From contig NZ_BMZR01000001.1 in NCBI RefSeq assembly GCF_014652895.1, forward strand, positions 1,054,001 through 1,118,000: a stretch of DNA of 64,000 bases, read 5' to 3'. The notes beneath the pieces are model-generated. The model was not told the origin of the DNA and ran no database searches. It was given only the letters and a program-made list of their open reading frames with translations. The DNA comes from Psychrobacter glaciei. Its GTDB lineage: Bacteria > Pseudomonadota > Gammaproteobacteria > Pseudomonadales > Moraxellaceae. The translations under genes were made by a program, and so were the position numbers. Position 1 is the first letter of the stretch. Each line of letters begins with the position of its first letter. Shown here piece by piece: positions 28,049 to 36,826 of this stretch.

Positions 28049-29629
28049 TTACGTTATTGAGCGTGAAGGCTCACTGTTTTTCTTTATATCAGCCGATAGC
28101 GTTGGTTTTAGCTCAACAATATCGCCATTAATCTCAACCCTACGGGCTAACTTTAAAAATGAAAATCCTGCACCTAGTACAATCAACATGCCGGGTACAC
28201 CAGACAAATTGAACAACATTTTGATGGCATCAGTGCCGATAAAGCTCGCACTGATCCAAGCAACAAAGGCCACGGCACAGCCCCAAATCGTTTTTACCCA
28301 TATAGGAGACGTCAGGTTTTCCGCATCAACACCTTGGATACACAGACCACCAATCGCATCGGTCGTCGAATCGGCCGCCGTCACAAAAGTGATAAAGCAG
28401 GCAAATATAAATAGCACACTGAGTAGGGTGCTACCAGGTAACTGATCGAACAGCACATAAATCACCGAAGCAAAACCATTGTCTTGGTAAGCTTGATACA
28501 TAATGCCGCCCATCGTGGTGTCAAAGAACAATGAAGAACCACTGAATATACTGAACCACACAAATCCGAAAGCAGATGGTAGCAACAGATTGACCATGAT
28601 GAACTGACGCACTGTATAGCCGCGAGCAATTTTTCCAAGAAATAAGCAGCTTAATGGAGCCCAAGCAAACCAACTGGCAAAGAAAGCCACTGTCCACCAA
28701 CCTGGCCAAGGATCATTACCCGAAGCGCCTGTTACTAGGTTGCGTGCAAAAAAGTCAGAAAGATAAACCCCTAATGACTCAACACCTAGTGACAAGATAA
28801 AGGCCGTGGGACCTACAATAAATATGAATATAGCGCCTACAAAGTAGAGCCAAGTGTTGATTCGAGCGAGGTTTTGGATGCCGCGGTGCAGTCCAGACGC
28901 AGCAGATATAAGCGCAGCTCCTATAATGACGATAGCGATAATCGCATATCCAGTGGTACTCTTCTGAATGCCTAGTACAGACTCCATGCCATCGCTTATC
29001 ACCAATAGCCCAGAAGTCAATGTGGCAGACATACCCAGTACGACAGCAAATAGCGCTAAACCGTCGACCACTTGACCACCAACACCATCAACCCAGCGCC
29101 CTAAAATTGGACGTAACATTGAGCCAATCGAAAATGGCAGTTTCAGGTTATGAAAGGCTAGAGCAAATGCTAAACCGGCAACTGTATAAATTGAATAAGG
29201 GGTAATCGTCCAATGTACAAAAATAGTAGACATCGAAAAGCGCATCGCTTCAGGGCTTTCAGGAATGATGCCTAAATATGCGGGGGGCTCATGATAGTGC
29301 AGCACTGGTTCGGCAACAGACCAAAACAAAATGCCCATTGCGATAACGGTGGTTAGCGACACTGCAAACCAACGAAATGGAGTCAGCATTTGAGAGGCGC
29401 TTTCGCCGCCAATACGTACGCGCCCGATTGGGGCAAAAAAGGCATATGCTGCGATAAACACCATGAATAAAGCACTAAGGTTGAATAACCAAGAAAGGTT
29501 AGCCATGATCATCGTGTTTAGGCTTGATGTGCCCGTGATAAAATTTTGTTTATCAATGAGTGTGTAAGCGACGGTTAATACCAAGCAAATAAATGCGGGC
29601 CAAAAAGTCACTGGTCGTAATTTTGCCAT
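28049..29629 (-). CDS. BCCT-family transporter with atypical substrate motifs
   Basis: A 526-residue inner-membrane carrier with about 12 helices, of the betaine/carnitine/choline family (LFWSVAEPVLHYHEPP at 102-116; WTVAFFASWFAWAPL at 312-326; LGKIARGYTVRQF). Compared with the neighbouring dddT product, the glycine-rich stretch GAGIGVGM is replaced by LTTVIAMG, and the YWAWWIAF tryptophan box is FFASWFAW. The binding-site chemistry therefore probably differs from glycine betaine or DMSP carriers. It heads the AKR/lyase/ALDH gene group, so it is the likely importer for that pathway. Confidence 0.9.
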   Translation of the reverse strand: MAKLRPVTFWPAFICLVLTVAYTLIDKQNFITGTSSLNTMIMANLSWLFNLSALFMVFIAAYAFFAPIGRVRIGGESASQMLTPFRWFAVSLTTVIAMGILFWSVAEPVLHYHEPPAYLGIIPESPEAMRFSMSTIFVHWTITPYSIYTVAGLAFALAFHNLKLPFSIGSMLRPILGRWVDGVGGQVVDGLALFAVVLGMSATLTSGLLVISDGMESVLGIQKSTTGYAIIAIVIIGAALISAASGLHRGIQNLARINTWLYFVGAIFIFIVGPTAFILSLGVESLGVYLSDFFARNLVTGASGNDPWPGWWTVAFFASWFAWAPLSCLFLGKIARGYTVRQFIMVNLLLPSAFGFVWFSIFSGSSLFFDTTMGGIMYQAYQDNGFASVIYVLFDQLPGSTLLSVLFIFACFITFVTAADSTTDAIGGLCIQGVDAENLTSPIWVKTIWGCAVAFVAWISASFIGTDAIKMLFNLSGVPGMLIVLGAGFSFLKLARRVEINGDIVELKPTLSADIKKNSEPSRSIT

Positions 29630-30172
29630 ACAAACTTCCCTGTAATGGTTCTGATTGCTGTCAAGATTACTTCAAATCATAGACCATTGGAAAATGATAT
29701 AAAGTCTGTCAACCATGACTAAAAGTAATGCCACAAAATATTAGGATATTTGTTAAGAGATAGGTTCGCTTTAAGATGAGTATTAATAGATATGAAAATT
29801 GCCCAAAATTATGTTTCATAGCTTTTCACTATTAATTTTTTGGCCAGAGATGTATTAAGTAGTATTTATGAAAGAGGTTACTGGAAAGTAAATAGCTGTA
29901 GAGTAATTATTCTTAAATATCAAAATCGTAGTGATGTCATAGTTAAATGCAATACAGTAATTATAAATATACTAAGCTAGATGACTCGATCTCTTGTTAC
30001 TTACCAAATATGATTTGCAGTAAAAAAGGTTGGTAACACCACATTATATGTAGCGTTACCAACCTTTTTTATTACTCTTTATCTTACTAAGGTGATTAGG
30101 TCCTGACTGGGGTTTGCTATAAGATCAACTAACACTCATAGTAATTTATCACCCTGCTTTGCGCCTACTTGT
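29630..30172. other. AT-rich intergenic region between BCCT start and IclR stop
   Basis: About 540 bp. The right half holds the terminator at 30022-30072. The left end must contain the promoter for the BCCT-led transcript on the minus strand. No ORF, RNA gene or repeat was convincing, and I saw no copy of the palindrome found in the ddd promoter. Confidence 0.4.
30022..30072. terminator. Rho-independent terminator, either strand
   Basis: Stem AAAAAAGGTTGGTAAC / GTTACCAACCTTTTTT around a 17-nt loop. On the minus strand it follows the IclR gene (stop 30173) by about 100 bp, so it most likely ends that transcript. Confidence 0.85.
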
Positions 30173-30943
30173 CTATTCATAGTTTTGATTGAAAATAACA
30201 GACAGCTCATTTGCCGCCTCTTGCATAAGAGGCACATAGCTGAGCAGCTCCTCTAGACTTTTTCTCACGGTCGGCCCATGGGTAAACACCGTCGCAAATG
30301 CCTGTTGATCCCCATTAGGAATCATGACCGCACACGCGACCATACCTGGAATAAACTCCTCATTATCCACGCCTACTCCCGTCTCACGTGTTGCAGTAAT
30401 CGTTTGCATCAGTTGCTTTTTATCGGTCTGCGTTTTAGTCGTTAGTGCGTGTAACGACATTTTCTCAACGATGCGTGTACATTTCTCATCCGATAGCTGC
30501 GATAACAATAATTTACCACTGGCACTGGCCCAAACAGGTACGTGAGTGCCCGAAGGTAAGAATATTTGTAATGGCCAATCCGACATAACGCGATCGATAT
30601 AAACCACATCTAAGTCTTGTAAAATCGAAATACCCACCGTCTCCCCTATTTGCGCTGACAGCTCGTTCAGTATGGCCAACCTTTCATTTTTAAAGTCACT
30701 GTTTTGCAATAAGTTCATGGCAAGCTTATAAGTGCGTTTTCCACAGGTTACCTTCCCTGGCAAATCTAACTGCACAAACCCAAGACCTTGCAGTTGATCC
30801 AATAGCCGATACATACTCGGCACTGGCACTTCTAATGTTTCTGCTAGATCGCTGACACTCATTGGTCTTTGCGAGCTGGCTAGCACTTCTACTATCTGCA
30901 AAACGCGCTCAACACTTGAACCTTTCTTTTTAGTATTACTCAT
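30173..30943 (-). CDS. IclR-family regulator of the DMSP cluster
   Basis: A 256-residue regulator: VERVLQIVEVLASSQRPMSV, then SDLAETLEVPVPSMYRLLDQ as helix-turn-helix. The effector domain carries VPVWASASGKLLLSQL and TRETGVGVDNEEFIPGMVAC. It is divergent from dddB across a 241-bp spacer containing a long palindrome, so it is the probable regulator of dddB-dddC-dddD-dddT. Known ddd clusters often have a LysR or other regulator; an IclR gene in this place is inferred to have the same job. Confidence 0.88.
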   Translation of the reverse strand: MSNTKKKGSSVERVLQIVEVLASSQRPMSVSDLAETLEVPVPSMYRLLDQLQGLGFVQLDLPGKVTCGKRTYKLAMNLLQNSDFKNERLAILNELSAQIGETVGISILQDLDVVYIDRVMSDWPLQIFLPSGTHVPVWASASGKLLLSQLSDEKCTRIVEKMSLHALTTKTQTDKKQLMQTITATRETGVGVDNEEFIPGMVACAVMIPNGDQQAFATVFTHGPTVRKSLEELLSYVPLMQEAANELSVIFNQNYE

Positions 30944-31048
30944 TGTTTGGTTTAAACCTCTGGCTGACTCGCAGCAAATAAATTTATTTATTATAACGAT
31001 AAAATTTACGCTTTTGCGTCTTGCTATTACAAAAACATTCTGTTACCT

Positions 31049-31083
31049 TTCACATATCGATAATATATTTATCGTTATGTGAA
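31049..31083. promoter_or_regulatory. Palindromic candidate operator in the IclR-dddB divergent promoter
   Basis: TTCACATATCGATAA and TTATCGTTATGTGAA are inverted repeats (14 of 15 positions match) around TATAT. The half-site ATAACGATAA occurs again at 30993-31002, near the IclR start. A dyad of this size between a regulator and its divergent operon is the expected binding site of the IclR dimer. The position, about 100 bp upstream of the dddB start, suits activation. Confidence 0.65.
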
Positions 31084-31184
31084 TTTTATATTTAAATACT
31101 ATACACTTTTGTGAATAGTTCGTGCGACGATTGAGCTGCCTACTACGCTTATATCTGAAGTCATTAATTCAAGGATGAGTCACT

Positions 31185-32375
31185 ATGTCACACAGTATCC
31201 TGCTCCCAAGAACGATGGAAATTGGACGCGATGCCTGCCAAAAGCTGCCAGTAATATTGGCCAGCTTAGGGGTAAAAAAACCCCTTATTATCACTGACGA
31301 GATGATGGTTAAACTCGGCTATGTCGATAACATTCAAACCATTTTGAAAGCAGCACAAATCAATGCCGATGTATTTTCAGATACGGTGCCAGAGCCTACT
31401 GAAAGCTCTATTGAGGCTGGCGTGTCTCAAGTAAAAGCACAAGATTACGATGGTCTGATTGCCCTAGGTGGCGGAAGCCCTATCGATAGTGCAAAGGCCA
31501 TTGCTATTCTAGGAAAATTTGGCGGCGTGATTCGCGATTATAAGTTTCCTCGCCAAGTGGACGAAGCAGGCTTGCCTATTATTGCCATACCGACGACGGC
31601 AGGCACAGGATCAGAAGTGACACGCTTTACCATCATTACCGATGAGGCTAATAACGAAAAGCTGCTGTGCGTGGGTATGGGGTTTATGCCCGTCGCAGCC
31701 ATTATCGATTATAGCCTCACGCTCAGCGTACCGCCGCGCACCACGGCAGATACGGGTATCGATGCGATGACTCATGCTATTGAAGCGTATATCAGCCCTA
31801 AACGTAATGCCTATAGCGACCAACAGGCGCTCGCCGCCCTACGCTTAATCGGACCTAATATCCAAACCGCTTATCACGACGGCAAAGATGAAACCGCCCG
31901 TGAAGCGATGATGCTAGGCTCTACCTTGGCAGGTATTGCGTTCTGCAACTCTTCAGTGGCACTGGTACATGGTATGAGTCGTCCGATTGGTGCCTTTTTT
32001 CATGTGCCACATGGCCTATCAAACGCGATGTTATTGCCAACCATTACAGAATTCGGCATCTCTAGTGCGCCTGACCGTTATGCGGACTGCGCGCGTGCCT
32101 TAGGCATAGCGGATCATAGTGAGACAGATGATCAGGCCAACGTTAGCTTGGTCAAGTATCTAAAAAGCTTAAATGATGAGCTTCACGTGCCCACATTGGC
32201 ACAGTTTGGTGTTCAAAAAGCAGATTTTGATGCGCTAATAAACACAATGTGCGAGCAAGCATTTGCATCAGGTTCACCCAATAACAACCCTCGAATACCT
32301 ACCCTAGAAGAAATGGTCCAACTCTATACCTTGCTATGGAATGACAACACTGTTGCTGAGAGTTCAGTCAGTTAA
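31185..32375 (+). CDS. dddB: Iron-containing alcohol dehydrogenase, DddB-like
   Basis: A 396-residue group III Fe-ADH. It shows LIALGGGSPIDSAKAIAI (NAD binding), PTTAGTGSEVTRFTIITD, DTGIDAMTHAIEAYIS (Asp/His metal ligands) and VHGMSRPIGAFFHVPHGLSN (the two remaining His ligands). In known DMSP clusters DddB oxidises the 3-hydroxypropionate-level product to malonate semialdehyde. The gene symbol rests on context: dddC, dddD and dddT follow on the same strand. As an isolated sequence it would only be an Fe-ADH. Confidence 0.85.
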   Translation: MSHSILLPRTMEIGRDACQKLPVILASLGVKKPLIITDEMMVKLGYVDNIQTILKAAQINADVFSDTVPEPTESSIEAGVSQVKAQDYDGLIALGGGSPIDSAKAIAILGKFGGVIRDYKFPRQVDEAGLPIIAIPTTAGTGSEVTRFTIITDEANNEKLLCVGMGFMPVAAIIDYSLTLSVPPRTTADTGIDAMTHAIEAYISPKRNAYSDQQALAALRLIGPNIQTAYHDGKDETAREAMMLGSTLAGIAFCNSSVALVHGMSRPIGAFFHVPHGLSNAMLLPTITEFGISSAPDRYADCARALGIADHSETDDQANVSLVKYLKSLNDELHVPTLAQFGVQKADFDALINTMCEQAFASGSPNNNPRIPTLEEMVQLYTLLWNDNTVAESSVS

Positions 32376-32433
32376 AAAGCCCTCATTTACGATTAACCTA
32401 CTAATTATTCACATGTTTAAAGGAATTAAACTT

Positions 32434-33924
32434 ATGCAAACAATCGGACATTTTATCAACGGCAGCCTGTCAAACAATGACAGCCAAACTCAAGACGTTT
32501 ACAACCCATCAACTGGTGATGTCAGCAAGCAAGTCGCTTTGGGTGGTGAAAAAACAATTGGCGAAGCAGTCGCTGCGGCTAAAGCGGCTTTTCCCGCATG
32601 GAGCAAAACCTCGCCACTAAAACGCGCGCGCGTCATGTTCAAATTCAAAGAGCTGTTAGAGCAAAATGCGGATGAAATCTGCAGACTGGTTGGCGAAGAG
32701 CACGGGAAAATCGTACACGATGCGGCAGGCGAGCTACAGCGCGGTATTGAAAACGTCGAATATGCATGCGGCGCGCCTGAGCTACTCAAAGGCGAGCACA
32801 GCCGCAATGTGGGTACCGATATAGACTCTTGGAGTGAGTTTCATCCACTAGGCGTCGTCGCTGGTATCACACCGTTTAACTTCCCTGTGATGGTGCCACT
32901 GTGGATGTTCCCGATGGCCATCGTGTGCGGCAATACCTTTGTATTAAAACCGTCTGAGCGTGACCCAAGTGCCACACTTTTCATCGCGCAGCTTTTACAG
33001 CAAGCGGGCCTACCAGATGGTGTCATCAACGTCGTAAATGGTGGCAAAGAAGCCGTTGATGCTATTTTGCATCATCCAGATGTTAAAGCCGTTAGCTTTG
33101 TGGGCTCAACCCCTATCGCTGAATACATCTATACCACAGCCGCTGCACAAGGCAAACGTTGCCAAGCACTCGGCGGTGCAAAAAACCACGCGATTGTCAT
33201 GCCAGATGCAGACTTAGACAACGTCGTCACCTCACTATTGGGTGCTGCTTTTGGCTCATCAGGCGAGCGTTGTATGGCGCTATCTGTTGCTATTGCCGTC
33301 GGTGACGAAACGGCTGACAAGATGATTGCGGCCCTACAGCCTGCTATTAAAGAGCTAAAACTGGGGCTTCATTCAGATAAGAGCAACGACTTTGGCCCTG
33401 TCATTACAGCGGCGCACAAATCTAAGATTTTAGATTACATCAAAAGTGCTGCCGAGCAAGGTGCAGAGCTCATCATCGATGGCTCTGATGCTGCACCAGA
33501 AGGCAATGAAAATGGATTTTTCGTAGGTCCTACTCTGATTGATCATGTCACTAAAGAGATGCACAGCTACGAGGCAGAAATTTTCGGTCCCGTGTTACAG
33601 GTGATGCGTGTGCAGACCATGGCCGAGGCAGTGCAACTCATAAACGACCATGAATATGGTAACGGCACCTGTATTTATACGAGAGATGGAGAAGCGGCGC
33701 GTTACTTTATTGACAACATTCAAGTCGGTATGGTTGGTGTCAATATTCCACTACCAGTACCTGTAGCGTCTCAAAGCTTTGGTGGCTGGAAACGTTCATT
33801 ATTTGGTGACTTGGCCATGTACGGACCAGACGGCGTGAGATTCTTCACTCGTCGTAAGACCATTACGCAGCGCTGGCCTAGTGCGGCATTGAGAGAAGAA
33901 AAACAGTTCTCTATGCCAACTTAA
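32434..33924 (+). CDS. dddC: CoA-acylating (methyl)malonate-semialdehyde dehydrogenase, DddC-like
   Basis: A 496-residue ALDH of the MmsA type, forming acetyl-CoA (or propionyl-CoA) and CO2 from the semialdehyde. The start at 32434 has AGGA 10 bases upstream. Motifs: GVVAGITPFNFPVMVPLWMF, FVLKPSERDPSATLF, QALGGAKNHAIVMPDADLDN (the family replaces the Glu base by Asn) and FGSSGERCMALSVAIAVGDE with the catalytic Cys. The C-terminal FFTRRKTITQRWP is typical of MmsA. It lies between dddB (58 bp) and dddD, giving the DMSP-pathway role: malonate semialdehyde to acetyl-CoA. Confidence 0.88.
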   Translation: MQTIGHFINGSLSNNDSQTQDVYNPSTGDVSKQVALGGEKTIGEAVAAAKAAFPAWSKTSPLKRARVMFKFKELLEQNADEICRLVGEEHGKIVHDAAGELQRGIENVEYACGAPELLKGEHSRNVGTDIDSWSEFHPLGVVAGITPFNFPVMVPLWMFPMAIVCGNTFVLKPSERDPSATLFIAQLLQQAGLPDGVINVVNGGKEAVDAILHHPDVKAVSFVGSTPIAEYIYTTAAAQGKRCQALGGAKNHAIVMPDADLDNVVTSLLGAAFGSSGERCMALSVAIAVGDETADKMIAALQPAIKELKLGLHSDKSNDFGPVITAAHKSKILDYIKSAAEQGAELIIDGSDAAPEGNENGFFVGPTLIDHVTKEMHSYEAEIFGPVLQVMRVQTMAEAVQLINDHEYGNGTCIYTRDGEAARYFIDNIQVGMVGVNIPLPVPVASQSFGGWKRSLFGDLAMYGPDGVRFFTRRKTITQRWPSAALREEKQFSMPT

Positions 33925-33997
33925 TAGCACTGCCTTTTCAAGGCGCTAGCCTTTAAGAACACTACATTATAAAGGCGCTACATTATAAAGCCCTTAC

Positions 33998-34033
33998 CTT
34001 TTAAGCGCACTGCATAATCAGTGCGCTTAAAAG
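33998..34033. terminator. Strong hairpin between dddC and dddD
   Basis: A perfect 15-bp stem, CTTTTAAGCGCACTG / CAGTGCGCTTAAAAG, with a 6-nt loop. There is no downstream T-run, so it may be a weak terminator or an RNA-stability element that lowers or separates dddD expression from dddBC. Just upstream the 13-mer CTACATTATAAAG is directly repeated (33962-33974, 33978-33990). Confidence 0.55.
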
Positions 34034-34158
34034 CAGTCGTTTGTATTCAAAAAATGCTGCTTGCTTCTGACTCTCTCCATTAGTGGACGACTGGCAAGTG
34101 CTCTGACTGAATTCTAATTTTTCATAGTCGTACCATAAAATTCTAAGGATAGATAACT

Positions 34159-36666
34159 ATGCGAGAAACTTTTGAATTACCATTACTGGGTGTCAAAGTC
34201 ATCGATTTTGGTCAATATATTGCCGGTCCCGCTGTCGGTATGATGCTTGGCGACTTAGGCGCAACCGTGGTTCATATAGATCCGCCATCAGGCCCAAAGT
34301 GGCACAGTCCAGCCAATGCGGTATTGAATCGCAACAAATTGATGTTAACACTCGATCTTAAGACTGATGAAGGCTTGGCACAAGCTAGGCAATTAATTTT
34401 AGAAAGTGACATCGTTATCGAAGGCTTTCGCCCTGGAAAAATGGCAGAAATGGGATTAGATCTGGTCGCGCTACGAAAAGAGCGGCCACAGCTGATCACA
34501 CTGTCAATCCCTGGATTTGCATCGAATGACGAAAATCGCCGTGAGTTACGTGCCTATGAGAGCATTGTGGCAGCGAGCTCGGGCGTGTTTACTGACATGG
34601 GTTTAAACCGTGTGCTCATGGGCATTAACCCCTCGTTCTCACCCCTACCATTGCCCTCTGCTTATGGCGCAATGCTGGCAGGTTCTTCGGTTGTTTTTGC
34701 ACTACAAGCACGTGAAAACACGGGACTTGGCGATGCTATTGAAGTTCCACTTGCTGCGGCTGTGATGGAAGGTCTTTGTTACAATTCAATCGATATCGAA
34801 AACCTACCTGAACGCTATTTGACCCAACGTGAAGTTGAGATTCAACGTCGCCGCGTTGAAGGTATTCCCATGAATATGGACTACGAATCGTTGCAGGAAC
34901 TGCTAGATCCTTTTTACCGCAGTTACATGTGTAAAGATGGCCGTATGTTTTACGTTGTATGCCCCAGCCACAAACATCACGCCAAGCGTTGTTTGCAAGT
35001 ATTGGGGTTATACGACGAATTACTTGAGGAAGGATTGACTGAGGAGGAAGACACTTATTTGCCTTCTAGTCAGTGGACATCTGATACATCGCTTGGGGTT
35101 TATCCCATGCCAAAACATTGGGCAGATCGTATTGCCGAAAAAATGAAAGTGGCATTTTTATTACGTACGTCAAAAGAGTGGCAGAAGATTTTTGGTAAAC
35201 GCGGTATACCTGGTGCACCGCAGCGTTGGCTACAAGAGTGGATCCATGATGATCATGCAGAAACAACAGGACTCATGATTGAAGTTGATGATCCCACTTA
35301 TGGCAAGATGATTCAGCCAGGACCAATTGTGTGGTTAGAAGAATGTGGCGAGTTGATGTTACAACCAAAAGCACCGCAGCCTATCGAATTTGAAGGTGCA
35401 TTGAAAAAATTAAAGGCAATCAAAACCAAGTTGCCTTCAATCAATAATGTTGATGAAAAAAGCGGTTGGTTAGACGGTATTAAAGTACTTGATCTTTGCA
35501 ACGTCATTGCAGGCCCGCATTCTGCCTGCTATTTGGCGCGTTTTGGTGCAGAAGTTATCAAGCTTGATTCTGCTTCTCCATTATACGACAGCTGGAATAC
35601 TGTCATTTATGGTATGTCTCAAATGGTCGGTAAACGCTCCATACTTGCTGATATTAGCAAAGGCACAGGACGAGAAGTGTTCGAGAAGTTGGTTCGTTCC
35701 GTTGACGTTATTGTTTGGAATGCAACAGACACACAAATCAAAAAAATGGGCTTGGATACTGAAGGCTTAAAAGCCTTAAATCCTGATGCTATATTCTGTA
35801 AGCTTGATTGTTTTAGTGGTGTCCGTAAGGGTCCGAGTAGTGACTTCATAGGCTATGACGATGTGGTACAGGCGTCTACTGGCATCATGTTGCGTTGCGG
35901 CGGTGCTATGGATACTCCTGAAGAACATGCACACGTTGGTACTATTGATGTCATGTGCGGCTTTGGCGGCGCCATGAGTATTGGTGTGGCGCTCTATCAA
36001 AAATATCGTACAGGCCGCATTGGACGTGGTCGTACTTCATTGGTCGCCAATAGCGCCCTACTACAAATCCCCTATTGTTATGATTTTGAAAAACGCGGGT
36101 TATTCAATGAGCCATCAGGTCGCGAAACCAACGGCCATGATGAGCTGACGCGCTTTTACTATACCTCTTCAGGGAACTACTTGTTATTAAACGCGTATGA
36201 AGTCGATGTAAAAAACTTCGAAAACGTTGAAGACTTACAAGGTTTCAGTGAGCTGGATAAAAATGATCGTGCCGCTTTCTTATCTAATACCTTTCAAAAA
36301 GCGCCTGCTCATGACTGGGTAGAACGTCTGCAAGCTGCCGATATTGCGGCTGTCGTCTGTGCGGATATCAATGCATTACGTGCTGAATACAGCCGCACAG
36401 CAGATGGCACATCAGGTACTGACAATGGTAGTTATTCTTTCTCAATTTATGAAGATCATCCAAGTGGCCATACAGTGACTCAGCTTGATCCTTATGCTAT
36501 TCGTCCATCGAATAGTGTTATATACGCACTGCCTCGACCCGAAAAATTTGGACAATCCACCCGTCAGATCATGCTAGAACTTGGCTATAGCGAGGCAGAC
36601 ATTGACGCCAGTATTGCCAGTGGTGATTTGAGTGATAGTTGGAGTCAAGAGTTTTTACCAAGTTAA
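34159..36666 (+). CDS. dddD: DMSP CoA-transferase/lyase DddD
   Basis: An 835-residue protein with two class III (CaiB/BaiF) CoA-transferase domains in tandem. Domain 1 is residues about 5-430 (VKVIDFGQYIAGPAVGMMLG). Domain 2 begins near 436 (WLDGIKVLDLCNVIAGPHSA). This double layout and length are characteristic of DddD, which converts DMSP to DMS and 3-hydroxypropionyl-CoA. The domain-2 segment HVGTIDVMCGFGGAMS places the catalytic Asp at 597, close to the reported Asp602 of the Marinomonas enzyme. The equivalent place in domain 1 reads LPSAYGAM (165-172) without Asp. Flanked by dddC and dddT, the identification is strong. Confidence 0.93.
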   Translation: MRETFELPLLGVKVIDFGQYIAGPAVGMMLGDLGATVVHIDPPSGPKWHSPANAVLNRNKLMLTLDLKTDEGLAQARQLILESDIVIEGFRPGKMAEMGLDLVALRKERPQLITLSIPGFASNDENRRELRAYESIVAASSGVFTDMGLNRVLMGINPSFSPLPLPSAYGAMLAGSSVVFALQARENTGLGDAIEVPLAAAVMEGLCYNSIDIENLPERYLTQREVEIQRRRVEGIPMNMDYESLQELLDPFYRSYMCKDGRMFYVVCPSHKHHAKRCLQVLGLYDELLEEGLTEEEDTYLPSSQWTSDTSLGVYPMPKHWADRIAEKMKVAFLLRTSKEWQKIFGKRGIPGAPQRWLQEWIHDDHAETTGLMIEVDDPTYGKMIQPGPIVWLEECGELMLQPKAPQPIEFEGALKKLKAIKTKLPSINNVDEKSGWLDGIKVLDLCNVIAGPHSACYLARFGAEVIKLDSASPLYDSWNTVIYGMSQMVGKRSILADISKGTGREVFEKLVRSVDVIVWNATDTQIKKMGLDTEGLKALNPDAIFCKLDCFSGVRKGPSSDFIGYDDVVQASTGIMLRCGGAMDTPEEHAHVGTIDVMCGFGGAMSIGVALYQKYRTGRIGRGRTSLVANSALLQIPYCYDFEKRGLFNEPSGRETNGHDELTRFYYTSSGNYLLLNAYEVDVKNFENVEDLQGFSELDKNDRAAFLSNTFQKAPAHDWVERLQAADIAAVVCADINALRAEYSRTADGTSGTDNGSYSFSIYEDHPSGHTVTQLDPYAIRPSNSVIYALPRPEKFGQSTRQIMLELGYSEADIDASIASGDLSDSWSQEFLPS

Positions 36667-36674
36667 ATGAGGCA

Positions 36675-36738
36675 GTGTCATCAGTTGGAGTACCCTGCTA
36701 ACCATGATGCAAGTTGGTTGGTATCTGGCTGATGACAC
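36675..36738. other. Long-range inverted repeat between dddD and dddT
   Basis: GTGTCATCAG (36675-36684) pairs with CTGATGACAC (36729-36738) across a 44-nt loop. A second small hairpin, AAGCTGC/GCAGCTT, lies at 36758-36783 just before dddT. Neither has a T-run, so read-through into dddT is likely. They may act in transcript processing. Confidence 0.45.
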
Positions 36739-36826
36739 ACCCTAAATGATAGGAATTAAGCTGCTCAAAGGACGGTGCAGCTTGATGCTCATTTGAACAA
36801 AAGGAAAACCATCTAAAGGATTAGAT

